A stretch of 64,000 bases of DNA from Evernia prunastri (lineage: Eukaryota > Ascomycota > Lecanoromycetes > Lecanorales > Parmeliaceae). Location of the stretch: positions 62,001-126,000 of the forward strand of contig NKYR01000060.1 in NCBI GenBank assembly GCA_003184365.1, given 5' to 3'. The notes beneath the pieces are model-generated. The model worked only from the letters and a program-made list of their open reading frames with translations, made no database searches and was not told the origin of the DNA. Shown piece by piece: positions 36,643 to 48,101 of the stretch (the stretch's first letter is position 1; each line of letters opens with the position of its first letter). The position numbers and the translations under genes are program-made.

Positions 36643-37086
36643 TATATGGCCGGATGGTAGGAATAAAAAGGTACATGCAAGGGTAGAGTGCACAATGTCA
36701 GCTACAAAACTCGATGCCTCCTGCACATCAGACTTACGGGTTGCCGTAGAGTACTCAAATCCACTAGGGTCAATCTTGGCGATCCACTCCGAGCTCGACA
36801 TATTTCTATGCTTTTGATAGTGTCTCATGCGTCTAGTGTAGCACATACTTTGGTGATCGATGATTGTTACAAAAGCATTATAAACGGTAGAAATCCCTAC
36901 GGCCATGAAACGTGTCTTGGTATACGAGTATCACTACTTGTAGAGTAGAGGCTCGATTTCGAGTTCTCGTGAAGGAGGCACAAGAGATCTACAACGTGTA
37001 CTTCCTATTTAAGACCTATGGAGACGTATGTGACTTGGAGTGCACTGTCTTAGCAGCAGCTGTATTGTTTCAACTGTCGGAATTCC

Positions 37087-37735
37087 GGGATGTCCTGGGG
37101 GCGCAAGATAGGGGCGCAACGCAAGATTCGCTTATTTTACCTCCTTACCCAAATAAGTATGGTAACCCCACCAAAATTAGGGTAGCTGGGTAGGATATTT
37201 ACAATATGATGTCGCAAACACGTCGCAATCACTCCATAAGGCCTATATGTAAAAATTTCTGGATGTATGACGTAATGAGTAGTTACTTCATGCTTATTCC
37301 TTGCTCCCAACGAGTTCCCCTAGCAAATAGCCCGCCTCTAGAATACGTCGCTGCTGAGACTCCCTCTCATCGACATCCTCACTGGGTATCAGATTCGACT
37401 TAGACTTCTTCTTATTGGGCTGCATAGCAGGCTGGAGTGTAGCATTCAACGTAGGTCCTCGGGATCTTTTCTGCGAGAGACCTTTCTCTTGCTCCCACGC
37501 CTTCTTTTCCTTGATTTGACGGCCTGAACTAGACTTCATAAGTACTGGTGGAGCGGAGGAGGAAGGCGGAGCAGTAGAGAACGTAGGCACACTGTTCTTG
37601 CTCCCTTTGGGCCGACCGCGAGGTTTCTGAGACTGTAGAACTGGCTGGGGAGGCTGTAGGAGTGGCTGAGTAGTTGGAGGAGCTAGCTGAACAGTAGGAG
37701 AAGACGGGGAAGGACGGGGAGGGGNTTTGGTAAGA
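37087..37735. mobile_element. truncated copy of the AT-hook TIR transposon
   Basis: Begins with the same GGGATGTCCTGGGGGCGCAA terminus as the complete copy at 37820. It carries the 3' part of the same minus-strand ORF (stop near 37294) and breaks off at an ambiguous base near 37725. Against the complete copy I see two T-for-C differences (near 37201 and 37288) and an extra in-frame 21 bp (seven Pro/Gln/Leu-rich residues near 37640). The right TIR is missing. The roughly 85 bp between the break and the second copy are unrelated sequence. Confidence 0.75.
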
Positions 37736-37819
37736 TAAAATAGTGAGGGGAAGATGTATACAAGTCTAGCCAGGCATTTAGCGTATTCAAAATTCATTTC
37801 GTCTCTCGGCACGACGCAC

Positions 37820-39004
37820 GGGATGTCCTGGGGGCGCAAGATAGGGGCGCAACGCAAGATTCGCTTATTTTACCTCCTTACCCAAATAAGTATGGTAACC
37901 CCACCAAAATTAGGGTAGCTGGGTAGGATATCTACAATATGATGTCGCAAACACGTCGCAATCACTCCATAAGGCCTATATGTAAAAATTTCTGGATGTA
38001 TGACGTAATGAGTAGTTACTCCATGCTTATTCCTTGCTCCCAACGAGTTCCCCTAGCAAATAGCCCGCCTCTAGAATACGTCGCTGCTGAGACTCCCTCT
38101 CATCGACATCCTCACTGGGTATCAGATTCGACTTAGACTTCTTCTTATTGGGCTGCATAGCAGGCTGGAGTGTAGCATTCAACGTAGGTCCTCGGGATCT
38201 TTTCTGCGAGAGACCTTTCTCTTGCTCCCACGCCTTCTTTTCCTTGATTTGACGGCCTGAACTAGACTTCATAAGTACTGGTGGAGCGGAGGAGGAAGGC
38301 GGAGCAGTAGAGAACGTAGGCACACTGTTCTTGCTCCCTTTGGGCCGACCGCGAGGTTTCTGAGACTGTAGGAGTGGCTGAGTAGTTGGAGGAGCTAGCT
38401 GAACAGTAGGAGAAGACGGGGAAGGACGGGGAGGGGGGCGGAAGGCTGGTGGGGGTGGCATTTGATAGATAGGCTTTGATACCTGCTTCTCCTGCTTCTC
38501 TCGCCGTCGGGCCTCCTTTTCAGAGACCTCTGTAGCAAGTAACTTGCGCGCATTAGCCTTATCATGCTTTTTCCTCTCCTGCAGAGCTAACCAAGCTGCC
38601 TGCTTAGTAGGAAGGGGGGCTGGGAGGGGGGGATGCGATCGATTGCACGTTGAAGGATAGGATGGAGGTCTTCTTCAAGGTAGGGATGGGGGACCCAGGT
38701 AGGCGTTGCGGCCGCGCTGGGAGGGCCGTTGACGGCGACGGTGAGGTCTGTAAGAAGGGAGGGAGGTGCGTCTATGGTGGGATCTATGGTGGGATCCATG
38801 GTTGCGATTGTTGTGGGGGGGTTGTGGATATTTGGTTGACTTGGTGTGGGATTGATTAGACTATTTGAATGATGCAATTGGGACTATCGGTGTGTGTTAC
38901 CAAGGTACTTAAATTTTGGTGGGGCTACCATACTAATTTAAGTTAGTGGGTAAAATTAAGCGAATCTTGCGTTGCGCCCCTATCTTGCGCCCCCAGGACA
39001 TCCC
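37820..39004. mobile_element. complete TIR transposon, about 1.19 kb
   Basis: The left end starts GGGATGTCCTGGGGGCGCAA and the right end is its inverse. The match runs about 48 bp nearly perfectly and then imperfectly to about 93 bp, through a CCCCACCAAAATT word. It is flanked by GCAC on both sides (37816-37819 and 39005-39008), a likely 4-bp target duplication. It encodes an AT-hook protein on the minus strand and no recognisable transposase, so it is probably non-autonomous. The superfamily is not identified. Confidence 0.75.
38027..38799 (-). pseudogene. transposon-borne AT-hook protein, one frameshift
   Basis: From the ATG at 38799 (MDPTIDPTIDAPPSLL) the frame reads to about 38620. It then continues one frame over (TKQAAWLALQERKKHDKANA) to the stop at 38027; the shift falls in C/G homopolymer runs at 38614-38632. 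The joined reading would be roughly 255 residues. Order: Pro/Thr-rich N-terminus, a PHPYLEEDLHPILQRAID helix, a Lys/Glu-rich coiled segment, a Pro-rich linker, the AT-hook core KPRGRPKGSKN, a basic KKKSKS patch and an acidic/charged C-terminus with DVDERESQQRR. An AT hook suggests binding to AT-rich DNA. The function is unknown. The shift may be a sequencing error in the homopolymer. Confidence 0.65.
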
Positions 39005-39008
39005 GCAC

Positions 39009-40835
39009 ATAAAGAGGCTAATGTATACCCCTCTGCTCAGCCATTCTATATAAGGCTTAGTTGTTTTCGCACTTCCGCCACACCAGAGAGACGCCGTGCG
39101 GGGTGAAAGACTGTCAGCCTGCAGATACAGGCAGTTTTTCATGTGTTACAACCGGTCAATAGGAGGCTAGCTAGCCCGCATAAGCGAGTATGACTAAGCA
39201 AATCTTGGCAATATGCCACCATATATGTAGCTTGCAAACACTGCATTAGATAGACATAATCAACTACATTCATGCTCAATCTGCTACCCATTCACTGTCT
39301 GACAAAGACGCATGATCATACTATGGAGAAGGAAGCCTCCTGCAGGATGATATATACTCTCGCTAGGCTATATATATCCCGAAGCTGCTGAAGGCTTCGC
39401 CTGCTCCTTTCATCTACACCTTTCAACTAACTGGCGTGAGCTAACAAGGGCCAGGGCAGATTAGCGCAAGTTTGAGCATCAACTTGATAGGTTAAACTGG
39501 ATGGTGATCGAAAAGCCAGAGAGTTCCGATCAGTCGAAGATTTAGATCTTCCGTGCAGTCAGATCAATCTATCCGTATACTACACATAATGGCCGCAGTC
39601 AGACGGCTTTCATAATGCACGTCGATCCATCAACTACTTTGCCGTAGTCACACGGCTCCCACATGGCACATTTGAAACGAAACTAGTCTACTGCAGTCAG
39701 ACGGCTTTAATACTGCACATTGGAAAATGAACCACTTTGCCGCAGTCAGACGGCTTTTGTACTACATATTCGAAAATAAATTACTCTGCTACAGTCAGAC
39801 GGCTCTTATATTACGTAATTGAATTTGGATCTTGCTGCGGTCAGACGGCCCCGAAAAGACAGTAAGGTAAGGTAGCGCGGGTGCGGGGGTCTTGGTCAGC
39901 TCCTTGAGGCAGCGATGCTTGCAAATTCCGACAGTTCACAAGCTCTCGCAAGTTACTTAGATCGGAGCAACTCGAGGGCCACAGCTAGAAGAGACGCTGA
40001 GATCGATCAAAGATGGGCCATTGGGCGAGAGTGTTGCGAAGGAAACCGATAAGGTGTGGGAGCATGTGAGGGATGAGGCACGTATTGACAACTACAACAT
40101 GTAATTGCTTGGCTTGCGGCCTTGTGATCGAATATAGATAGGATTCACGGATCATGTTGCTGGGTTTTACCCTGCAGCGTTTCTCAAGTGACGTCGCCAG
40201 CAGGTGGCAGTGTTAAGCAAAGACAAGGAAAGCTCGGAATGCGTGAACTCGAATTCATCAGCCTTTTCACCAGTCATGGGAGGATTACTCAATGCAAACA
40301 AAGTGACAGCAGAAAATCACGTCCCTTAGTTCCTCATCTCTTCCATCTCATACTCATCTCTCTTACTTGACTGGCTTCACTATTGCTGCTTATTCCTCGT
40401 TGTCTGCCGTTGGCCAACCTAGTCGCTTCCTCTTACCCTACAAAGCACCACTTTTGATTGGTCACAAATTCACTCGTTGCGTGCTGGGGCAAATGTAAAT
40501 TATCCCAAGTGGACAGCATGTCTTCGCTACAGCATCGCGATCGATGGAACAGCTGGATAGGTGATTGAGCCGTCCCATCTCACCAGAGGAAACCTGACGT
40601 GCTTGACCCTTGTGCTACTCTCGGCAATTTGCAATCTCATGCCTGCTTTTTTACGTCGGACTCGTGAATAGCGGTAGCTTCTCGGCCTGAAACTGTTCGT
40701 GAAGCGTGGGGAATCAAAACTTGTATGGAGCAAGATATTGTATGGAGCAAGATATTAGGGCACTGCCGATTCTACATCATGATTTTTGGTCTTCAGCCTT
40801 GAAGAAGTGACCGGTGGAATAACATGGAAGTGACC
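39009..40835. other. gene-free stretch between transposon and pseudogenes
   Basis: Apart from the 49-bp array, nothing codes convincingly. AT-rich words and short ORFs up to about 68 codons are present. Confidence 0.45.
39593..39850. repeat. six-unit array, 49-bp period, core CCGCAGTCAGACGGCT
   Basis: The 16-bp core recurs at 39593, 39642, 39691, 39740, 39789 and 39835. Spacing is 49, 49, 49, 49 and 46 bp. A weaker relative lies near 39551. Cores differ mainly by C-to-T changes at the second base (CCG versus CTG/CTA). The roughly 33-bp intervals share short words (AATAC/TACTGCACA, GAAAATGAA) but are much less conserved. It resembles a degenerating minisatellite, not a CRISPR array, because the intervals are related and no cas genes exist. 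Confidence 0.75.
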
Positions 40836-41268
40836 TCATATCTTGTCCTCAACCTCGTCTGCACCAAGTCCACCCCCAACCTTCGCTTCAGAATCAAGCC
40901 TCTTGAAATGGCCAGGCCGGTGCGTGCTCATCTCGCCCGGTATCTGCAACCCCTCGGTCTATGCTTTACCAAGCTGGTCCCGCGAATAATATTCCTGTTC
41001 TAGATCACTGGTGAAATGATACTCCATTTCAGCCCTAATGCTTGGGTCAAAGTTCTGCAGCGGCAGGAAATCCTCATGCGTACCCATGGTTGAGATATTC
41101 GTCGTCTGCTTCCTCGAAGACTTGAAGGTTACAGACGGCTTCGGAAGTGTCTAATTTACCCCCGCTACCGGCTTCGCGTCATTTATAGTCCGCTCGTAGG
41201 GTTGGTAAGCATGCCGCAGCGATACCAAAGAAGACATCCCACGAGCGCCAATGCCAATTTGGGATACT
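40836..41268 (-). pseudogene. decayed integral membrane protein C-terminus (Pth11/rhodopsin-like, tentative)
   Basis: The minus strand first reads PNWHWRSWDVFFGIAAACL-PTLR in one frame, like a last membrane helix of fungal rhodopsin-fold membrane proteins. It then continues in another frame as a hydrophilic tail (LPKPSVTFKSSRKQT, MGTHEDFLPLQNFDPSIRAE, EYYSRDQLGKA, HRPGHFKRLDSEAKVGGG) ending at TGA 40836-40838. Two in-frame TAGs interrupt the tail. Both are explicable as CAG to TAG. No N-terminal helices were found upstream, so the gene is truncated as well as interrupted. The family call is from the helix motif only. Confidence 0.45.
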
Positions 41269-41705
41269 AGCCTGGGTCGGGTCGTCGGTTTCGTTCTGTC
41301 AGTTTCGTACTTAGAAGAGATTTGAGGTAAATAAAAGTAGAAAGCCAGAAAGCTACATCATTTTGCGAGCGCTATCATAATACAGTTAAATACTACCAAC
41401 GAACAGAAGTTCCTAAGCCAACCCCGCGGGCTCTGTGCACATGCGCTAACAGGCGCGATGGACGTATGAAGCTCTTCGCATGATGGCGACCCAAAGTATG
41501 CAATGATTGATTCTTCTCGACTCTTCCCTCCTGGAGGGTAAAGACCACTGTGGTCTTATCCTTCGCCGAAATTGGTCACTGATCTGTTTCCTCTTTGAGG
41601 TCTGCTGAGATTAGTGACCATGAACAGATCCAGTTGGTCTGTTGACGATGAGGAGTCGCGTAACGCAGTCCCCCAAAAATGACTTGGTGCGTTTGCTCTC
41701 CTATG

Positions 41706-42782
41706 CTCATTGTGCACAGTATCCACCATCGATCGGCAGTGCCACTCCAGTCACATAGGTTGCATCGTCACTAGCGAGATACACGTAGCCTTTTGCAACG
41801 TCCTCCGCAGCACCCCACTCGTCTCCCCACGGCGTCAAGGCTGAAATAGCTGACCTAGTCTCTCAATCTTGATACTGATCTTGTATCATTGCGGTGCGAA
41901 GATCTGGACGTCAAACATGATGACATGTCAATCAGTAGTATGGACAGAACCGAGTGCAATGAATTGGAAGACGCAAAGCATGATAAATGATAGAGAGAAG
42001 ACATACGTCCTGGGCATATAAAATTGCAATGGACCTTGTGCTTCGTGTATTCAACCGCAATCTGCTTCGTCAGAAGCGTCACGGCACCTTTTGACGCACA
42101 GTAGGCCGCTGATGGGAAGCAGTCTTAGTAGAAGTTTGAGTAACATCTTGTTGCACGACAACTGTACCTCCGTAGACCGCTTGTCCCACCAGCCCCATGA
42201 TTCTCGAGGTGTTGATGATCCAGCCTCGGTGGCCGCTCGGATGAGGTGCCTGGTCCATAAATTGGGCGCAAGCGTACTTGCATCCGAGAAAGACGCTGCG
42301 GCTGTTGATACTCATGACACTGTCCCACGTCTCTTCCGTCATCTCGTGCACCATGCCGTGGTTCTTGGTGCCTCCTATACCGGCATTGTTGACTATGCTA
42401 GATCCTCAAGAGGTTTCCAATCAGCCATCTTCCAACCCTAGATTGTTTCAGAACACACACTCACACATCCAATCTTCCTCCTATTTGCACTGCTGTCTGA
42501 ATCAAGGCTTCTACTTCTTTGCCAATTGTAACGTCTATCTTTACGAAAATGCCTTTACTCTCCCCAATATCGCCGACAAATTACTTCCTCTGTCAGCGTC
42601 CCAGCTTCTTCCGCCATGAAGTCCGACTTTGGTGCGGACTTCAAGTCTGCACAGACGACAAGACGGGTGCCTTGGGCTGCGAGATAGAGCAATTGCGCGG
42701 CCGAGACCGGAAGACAAGCCCGTGACGATACAGTGTCTTTTGGTCGTGCGCTTGCCGTGAAGGAGGGGGCGGATGTGGCCAT
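41706..42782 (-). pseudogene. decayed short-chain dehydrogenase/reductase
   Basis: Classical SDR pieces appear in order on the minus strand: CIVTGLSSGLGRAIAL (cofactor glycine motif), then a frame change to AAQGTRLVVCADLKSAPK, another to FVKIDVTIGKEVEALIQ, then NNAGIGGTKNHGMVHEMTEE, a Ser-containing NTSRIMGLVGQAVYGG, the active-site YCASKGAVTLLTKQIAVEYT, NFICPG, and a last part with WGDEWGAAEDVAKGYVYLAS and a terminal PIDGGYCAQ. Three splice junctions still work (donors GTGAGT, GTACAG, GTATGT). Two frameshifts and an in-frame TGA near 41854 (CGA to TGA possible) mark it as broken. The catalytic Tyr and Lys codons survive. It was probably a glucose/3-oxoacyl-type NAD(P)-dependent oxidoreductase. 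Confidence 0.75.
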
Positions 42783-43825
42783 TGTGCCCGCCTGGACAGG
42801 ATTGGAATCTCAACCAATTCGGGTCGGCTAGGCAAATTCACGATACACACCTGTTGGAAGGAGCTTCTTGCTGATAGTTGGATGTGAAAACGAATCTCAC
42901 ACGGACTGATTGTCTCCGCAAAACAGAGATCTTCTGTAGTACCTGTACAAGAATTGGGTGGGATGAAACCACCCATGCAAATTAACCTTGTTCTCTTTTC
43001 ACACGGTCGTGGACACGACATGGTGAATTCTAGACACACCTCGAAAACAAAGCGCAAAGCGACATAATCTATTGTGTACAAACAGAAAGCCGAAAAGCCA
43101 AGAAGCCAAGAGAAAAAAGATGTGAAAAAAAAAAAAACATAAACATACAGCAGCTAGTATTCGCTGGTCGTCACCGACCCAACTACTAATTAGCCGATCT
43201 GAGGCTTATCTTTGGCTGAGCGGACGGGAAGCCGAGTTTTCAACAGTCTGTGGCCGTATGTACGAAAATATTCACTGTTGAAAAAAATATACTACCACAA
43301 ATTCTATGGATGACGAAAATCCCCGCACGAGCCAAAAATTATTCTATTTGGTTGGCAGAACAATGTAAGTGCGCTATTCACGAGTTGTTTCTACGTCAAT
43401 AAATGTTATCTTCAAGTTATCACTCTGTTTACCTAGATGGTAGAGTAAGGCAAAACCCTCGTGGGAAAGCAGTCTCTGGTACTTCTGTCACCCGCAAGCG
43501 CGTACAATCCCAGTCTATGAGGCTTCTAAATCGATGTACAGAGTACGCCCTGGAGTAAGTCTACATTTGCCGAATAGCTCACATATAGATTCACACTTCC
43601 AATTCCTCAAGTGGTTGTGGACCGTATCAAATGCGTGGTCCTGACACTAGCGCTTCTCCGTTGCTGGTGAATATGGTCAGTCCGTACCTGGAGCCTCTCA
43701 CAAAGAGACTGGGCGTTCGAGCGCTCAGATGGAACGGTTGAGGAGATTGAGTCAGGTCTCAGGACAAGCATGGTGTGCGAACTACAGCAAGTGAATGGAT
43801 CTCTTCTCTTCTTTATGAGTCGAAT
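42783..43825. other. non-coding stretch
   Basis: About 1 kb with no supportable gene. It contains an A-rich run near 43122-43140 and is flanked by the broken SDR and an intact methyltransferase. Confidence 0.4.
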
Positions 43826-44503
43826 CTATGATACACGGATATCGGGCTTCTTTGCAATAATGTAATAGTACAGATCATCATCACATACAGCCTCCTTAGC
43901 TGTGTCGAACGTGTCCGTCCTAGTCTCGGCAACTTCAAACCCCACGCTCTCGAGCGTTTTATTCCATCCTTTCTTGGTGAAAAGCGTCATGTAGGATTTA
44001 TGCGCCATGAAGATAGACTCGACGCCATGGGCACACTCGCCATCCGCGTCATACTGTTCGGGTCTGGTCTTGCAATCTTCGGCGCCAAAAACGCATAGAA
44101 GGAGGTGCCCGCCCGGCCGGATCCAATCGAAGAAGTTTCCAGCCATGCGGGTGATTCCCGCGCGGTCGAGGCCAAAAATGGAGAGAATCGCTGTTGCACC
44201 GGCGAATGTGGCCGGAGCAGCGGTGTAATCGAGCATATTACATTGTGTAAATGTTCCCTGGGGAACTTGCTTCTGGCTCAACTCGACCATTGTCGGGGAG
44301 AGATCGATGCCGTAGGGTTTGCGACCGCTTTCTGCGATCATGTAGGAAACGGGCTTGCCGGTACCGCAGCCGCAGTCGAGGACGGAGGTTTTTGGTGGAA
44401 GGAGGTCGAGGAAGTGCTGCACCATCCTCTGAAGGCCGGTGTTGTGTCCATAAGCGTCTTCGTACCGCTTTCCAAGGCTGCTGTAGAACTCTTGGATTGT
44501 CAT
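43826..44503 (-). CDS. class I SAM-dependent methyltransferase
   Basis: Methyl transfer from S-adenosylmethionine to an unknown small molecule, probably cytosolic. 225 residues from the ATG at 44503 (MTIQEFYSSLGKRYEDAYGH). Motif I is VLDCGCGTGKPVSYMIAES, the acidic motif II is GIDLSPTMVELSQKQ, then CNMLDYTAA (motif III region) and the post-I stretch WIRPGGHLLLCVFG. The ORF continues upstream to 44566 through a likely intron acceptor (TGACACAG) or 5' UTR, so the true start might lie in an upstream exon. It sits beside a broken SDR and membrane-protein gene, a possible remnant of a small metabolite cluster (inference). Confidence 0.85.
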   Translation of the reverse strand: MTIQEFYSSLGKRYEDAYGHNTGLQRMVQHFLDLLPPKTSVLDCGCGTGKPVSYMIAESGRKPYGIDLSPTMVELSQKQVPQGTFTQCNMLDYTAAPATFAGATAILSIFGLDRAGITRMAGNFFDWIRPGGHLLLCVFGAEDCKTRPEQYDADGECAHGVESIFMAHKSYMTLFTKKGWNKTLESVGFEVAETRTDTFDTAKEAVCDDDLYYYIIAKKPDIRVS

Positions 44504-46431
44504 ATGTGCACCTGTGTCAAGTGATATTTTCAAGTCCATGGCCACTTTCAGATCGAGAACGAACAATTTATTAAGAAATGTAAAGATTGGAGTGCTGTGC
44601 TGGGAGGAAGGGAAATCTCAATGCTCGATATTAGTAGAATTCGCACCAAGGGTGACCCCAACAGTCCCTATGTGGAAACAGACCCGTGTGGATCCATCCA
44701 TGCCGTCATCTCACTTCCCCGCACGTCAAAGGCTTTGGTCGAGTCGTACTGAAGGTACGGATCCTGCAAACCCATAAGCTCGCAGACTGCTAACACAGAG
44801 GTGGACTTGTGTGGGGAGAGAAAAATATGAATAACAGCTTCGTGTATCAAGATCTTATTGGAATACGCTAGGATCATGTGATGATGAGCAAGTTCCTAGC
44901 AGTCCAACTTGCATGGACAGCTAGAGAACAGTCAACAAAGAGAGCGGTGAATGAAAGAGAATCCTAATTCATCTCCTGCCCAAAGGGTCTCTCCACGAGT
45001 CTGATGTACGGATTGCCATTGGATTGCAACGGAGATTCTTCCAGCCAATGGAAATCTTGCGGAGCGGACAAACTCCCATTGCATAGTCTTCGCATCAAGG
45101 GATCTACTACGTCACCGCGTACGAAGTAAGCTTCAAACTTAATTCTCAAAAATAATTGACATTGCAATGTACATCTGAAAGGCAGACTCACAGTGAAAGT
45201 ATTTCGTAGGCCTTCTTGCGACTCCAAACTAGCCATTACCTACAAAAACATTCGGTCTGTACTTCTATTGCTTGTCAGCGTCAGACCTTGGCGACACGCA
45301 ACTATACGGAGGCTTTATTTGGTCCTTCGGACAAGGCTTACCAGGGTCCAATCAGGCCGATGGTGCTCTGCCCAACCCGAGGTGAAGTGTACCACTCCGC
45401 TCTGAACTACTCGCGCAGAGTCTAGCGTCCATAGAAACCCTTTCTAAGTACAAGACTTTTCACTTTATGCAATGATCGCCGCATAAATGATCAACCCGAA
45501 GTCTTGTCCGGTGTCTGCATCAGATCTGGAAGTTTTTTCGGATGCGCAGAGAATTGAAAATCGTGCCGGCCTGGGAAGAGAGGCGCATGCGACAAGTGCC
45601 CAGCTCGCAAATCTTGCAATCAGGGCCACCCGCGGAGCAACGTGGAGGCCAAATGTACGTAACTCTAGCCCCTCCTTAATGCAGCCTTTACCAATATAGG
45701 AACTCTTGCGAATCCTTGGCATACGATGCAAGAATATTCCGCCAATTTGCATGCAACGGTGAGCATATTGCGCAATATGCCCAGCCCTAGTCCACCATTG
45801 ATGGGGTCATAATTCCAGGTCCGACATGTAGTCATGTCTATGATGAGGACTCGTTGAACCTTACGGTCGCTGACGTTTTGTAAGACTGGAGGTGGGAGGC
45901 CATTTTCAGCCTAGCCGAACGGTCAAAAGCCTTTCGATGCAGAGAGTCCAGGCTTGTCGGATGCCGGTACGAATATCTATTCGGATATTCTTGCCGTCCG
46001 TCTCAGTACTATGAATTTTTTCCACAGAAGATAATCCTTTATCCATGTGTTCGGATGTTTAATTGTATATAATCCTGGCTCAATGGTCCGTTCCGCACAA
46101 TCGATTATTTGCCACTTTAACCGCTTTCAATAAATGGAAGCAGATCCACAACTGCTAGAATCATATATTTTCAACTAAGCTAAAGAGAAATAGGGAAGGA
46201 TGAGTCAATCCTTCGTCTTACGCTCTACAACCTAGTCTTAAAGGTTTTCGAAAGCCCGTGATAGCTGTTCGCGTGCCACAATCGAGGCTTACAATAACAC
46301 AAAGACGATATTTCTTGCTCCTTATTAGTAAGGAGGAGCAATCAAAACTAAAATAACAGCAAATAGAGTCTTTAAGTTTTCACCGCGGCTACCGCAAGCG
46401 ACCGCGGGCCCCTCGTAGCTGGAGAAGAATC
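44504..46431. other. intergenic region
   Basis: Mostly non-coding. A 90-codon minus-strand frame at 44964-45236 (MASLESQEGLRNTFT..., ending GQEMN) reads fairly protein-like but is unrecognised and could be a fragment. No other supportable gene. Confidence 0.4.
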
Positions 46432-48101
46432 ATGACGTTCGCCACCGACGGCTCGTCTCTAGACAATGGAAAGCGTGGCAAGAATGCAAGGAGGCCGTGG
46501 CTGCTGGAATTGCGGTCCTCGAAAGCGTTCGTGACTTCTGTGGTTTCTTACTCAGTGTTTGCAGTAAGTTCTGTCTAGGGGTGGCATAATCGAGGCTCAG
46601 ACTGTGCAGGACCAATTCGTATTCGCGGTTATTGTTCCAGTAATGCCTTTTACACTTCACGACCGTGCAGGAGTCAGTGAAGCTTCTGGTCAGAATCCTG
46701 GTCTCACATTCTTTCGGGTTCAGACCGTTGACTTTTGTGAAGTTCAATACTGGGTCGCTGTTCTTCTAGCTCTTTACGGTGCCGCAACAACCGCTGCCAG
46801 CCGTAAGTTCCTTCTAAGTGCTTCGTTCAATCGGGAATTATAACCCGCAATACTAACGCTCTTAGCGATATGGGGCTGGTACGCCGATCGTCACTCTTCG
46901 AGGCGCCTACCGTTTCTGTCTGGTCTAGTCATTATTACTGGTGCCACGATCATGATTTGGCTTTCGCGGACCATCAAAATTCAGCTTGTTGGACGTGTCG
47001 TACAGGGTTTGGCGGCCGCCATCGTGTGGGTGACAGGATTAGCGATGATTGCGGACAGAGTTGGGGAAGCCGAGATTGGACAATACGTCGGGTATTTGGG
47101 CATTGCAATGATGGTTGGAACGTAAGAGAAGCTGAAACCCTTTCTGAGGTATCTTGAACTAAAATGTCTGGTACAGATTGATTGGTCCTCTGCTTGGCGG
47201 TGTCGTCCTGGCCAAAGCGGGCTACAACGCTGTATTCGGAATGGCCCTGGGGATCATAGGGGTCGATATCGTTCTACGTCTGCTATTGATTGAGAGGATG
47301 ACTGCTATGACCTGGCTTGAGAAGCTGGAAGACCAGCCAAACAAACAGAAGCAGCAGAGCGACCTTGAACTTAATACGAGAGGCCAGGTAGTCGAGCAAA
47401 AGGAACTTGACGTTCAGGTTCAACCAGTAAAGGAAGGTGCGGGGCGAAAAACGAAATTGCCTGCCGTGCTGAGATTGCTTTCATCTCGCCGCCTCTGTGT
47501 TGCTTTGTGGGCATCCTTCGCGATAGGTACCATTTTCGCGGGCCTTGAAACGGTGCTTCCCATACACACCCAGGAGGCATTTGGTTGGGACTCAGAAGGA
47601 GCAGGTCTGATCTTTCTTCCGCTCACGTTACCTTCCTTTCTGGGTCCTTTGGTGGGCTGGATATGTGATAAATTTGGCCCCAGGTGGCCAATGACCGTTG
47701 GCTTCCTGTGCCTCTGTCCAATCTTGACGCTGCTTCGATACGTCAATTACGACTCATTGGATCAGAAGGTTCTCCTTTGTGCGCTTCTAACGCTAGCAGC
47801 GTGCTGCTTTACTGTCACCTTGGACCCAGTCATGGCAGAAATCGCCTACATCGTTACAGCCAAAGCCAAGAAAAATCCTGAAGCGTATCATGGCGCTGGT
47901 AATAAGGCCTATGCGCAAGCTTTCAGTTTATTCAATACAGCATACAGCTTAGGAAACACTCTTGGCCCCATCATCGCTGGGTTGATCAAAGACGAGGCCG
48001 GATGGTCAACCATGGGCTGGGTGCTTGGATTGCTCGGAGGGTTGACTGCAGTTCCGGTCCTGTTATGGTCTGGGAAGCCAACTCGGGAGAATATGCAATA
48101 G
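46432..48101 (+). CDS. MFS transporter, DHA1/vesicular-amine-like
   Basis: Twelve-helix major facilitator, likely a drug- or metabolite-proton antiporter at the plasma membrane or vacuole. Exons 46432-46563, 46610-46802, 46866-47121 and 47177-48101 give 501 residues. The first helix FVFAVIVPVMPF follows a cytosolic N-terminus. The conserved loop between helices 2 and 3 carries WGWYADRHSSRRLPF. Further marks are GRVVQGLAAAIVWVTGLAMIAD and helix 5 GTLIGPLLGGVVLAKAGYN, close to the antiporter motif C (GXXXGPXXGG). The central loop is Lys/Glu/Gln-rich, and C-terminal helices include YAQAFSLFNTAYSLGNTLGP. The N-terminus before helix 1 is short and basic. Confidence 0.93.

Noticed and set aside
36643..36906. 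N-terminal extension of the SNARE (MSSSEWIAKIDPSGF...)
   Set aside because: Open in frame, but the conserved SNARE start is MSFTGQ and the extension has its own donor-like site; not supported as part of the protein.
39593..39850. CRISPR array
   Set aside because: The spacing is regular but intervals are related to each other, cores vary, no cas genes exist and the DNA is eukaryotic.
44668..44877. 69-codon ORF upstream of the methyltransferase
   Set aside because: No motif and no conserved-looking composition.
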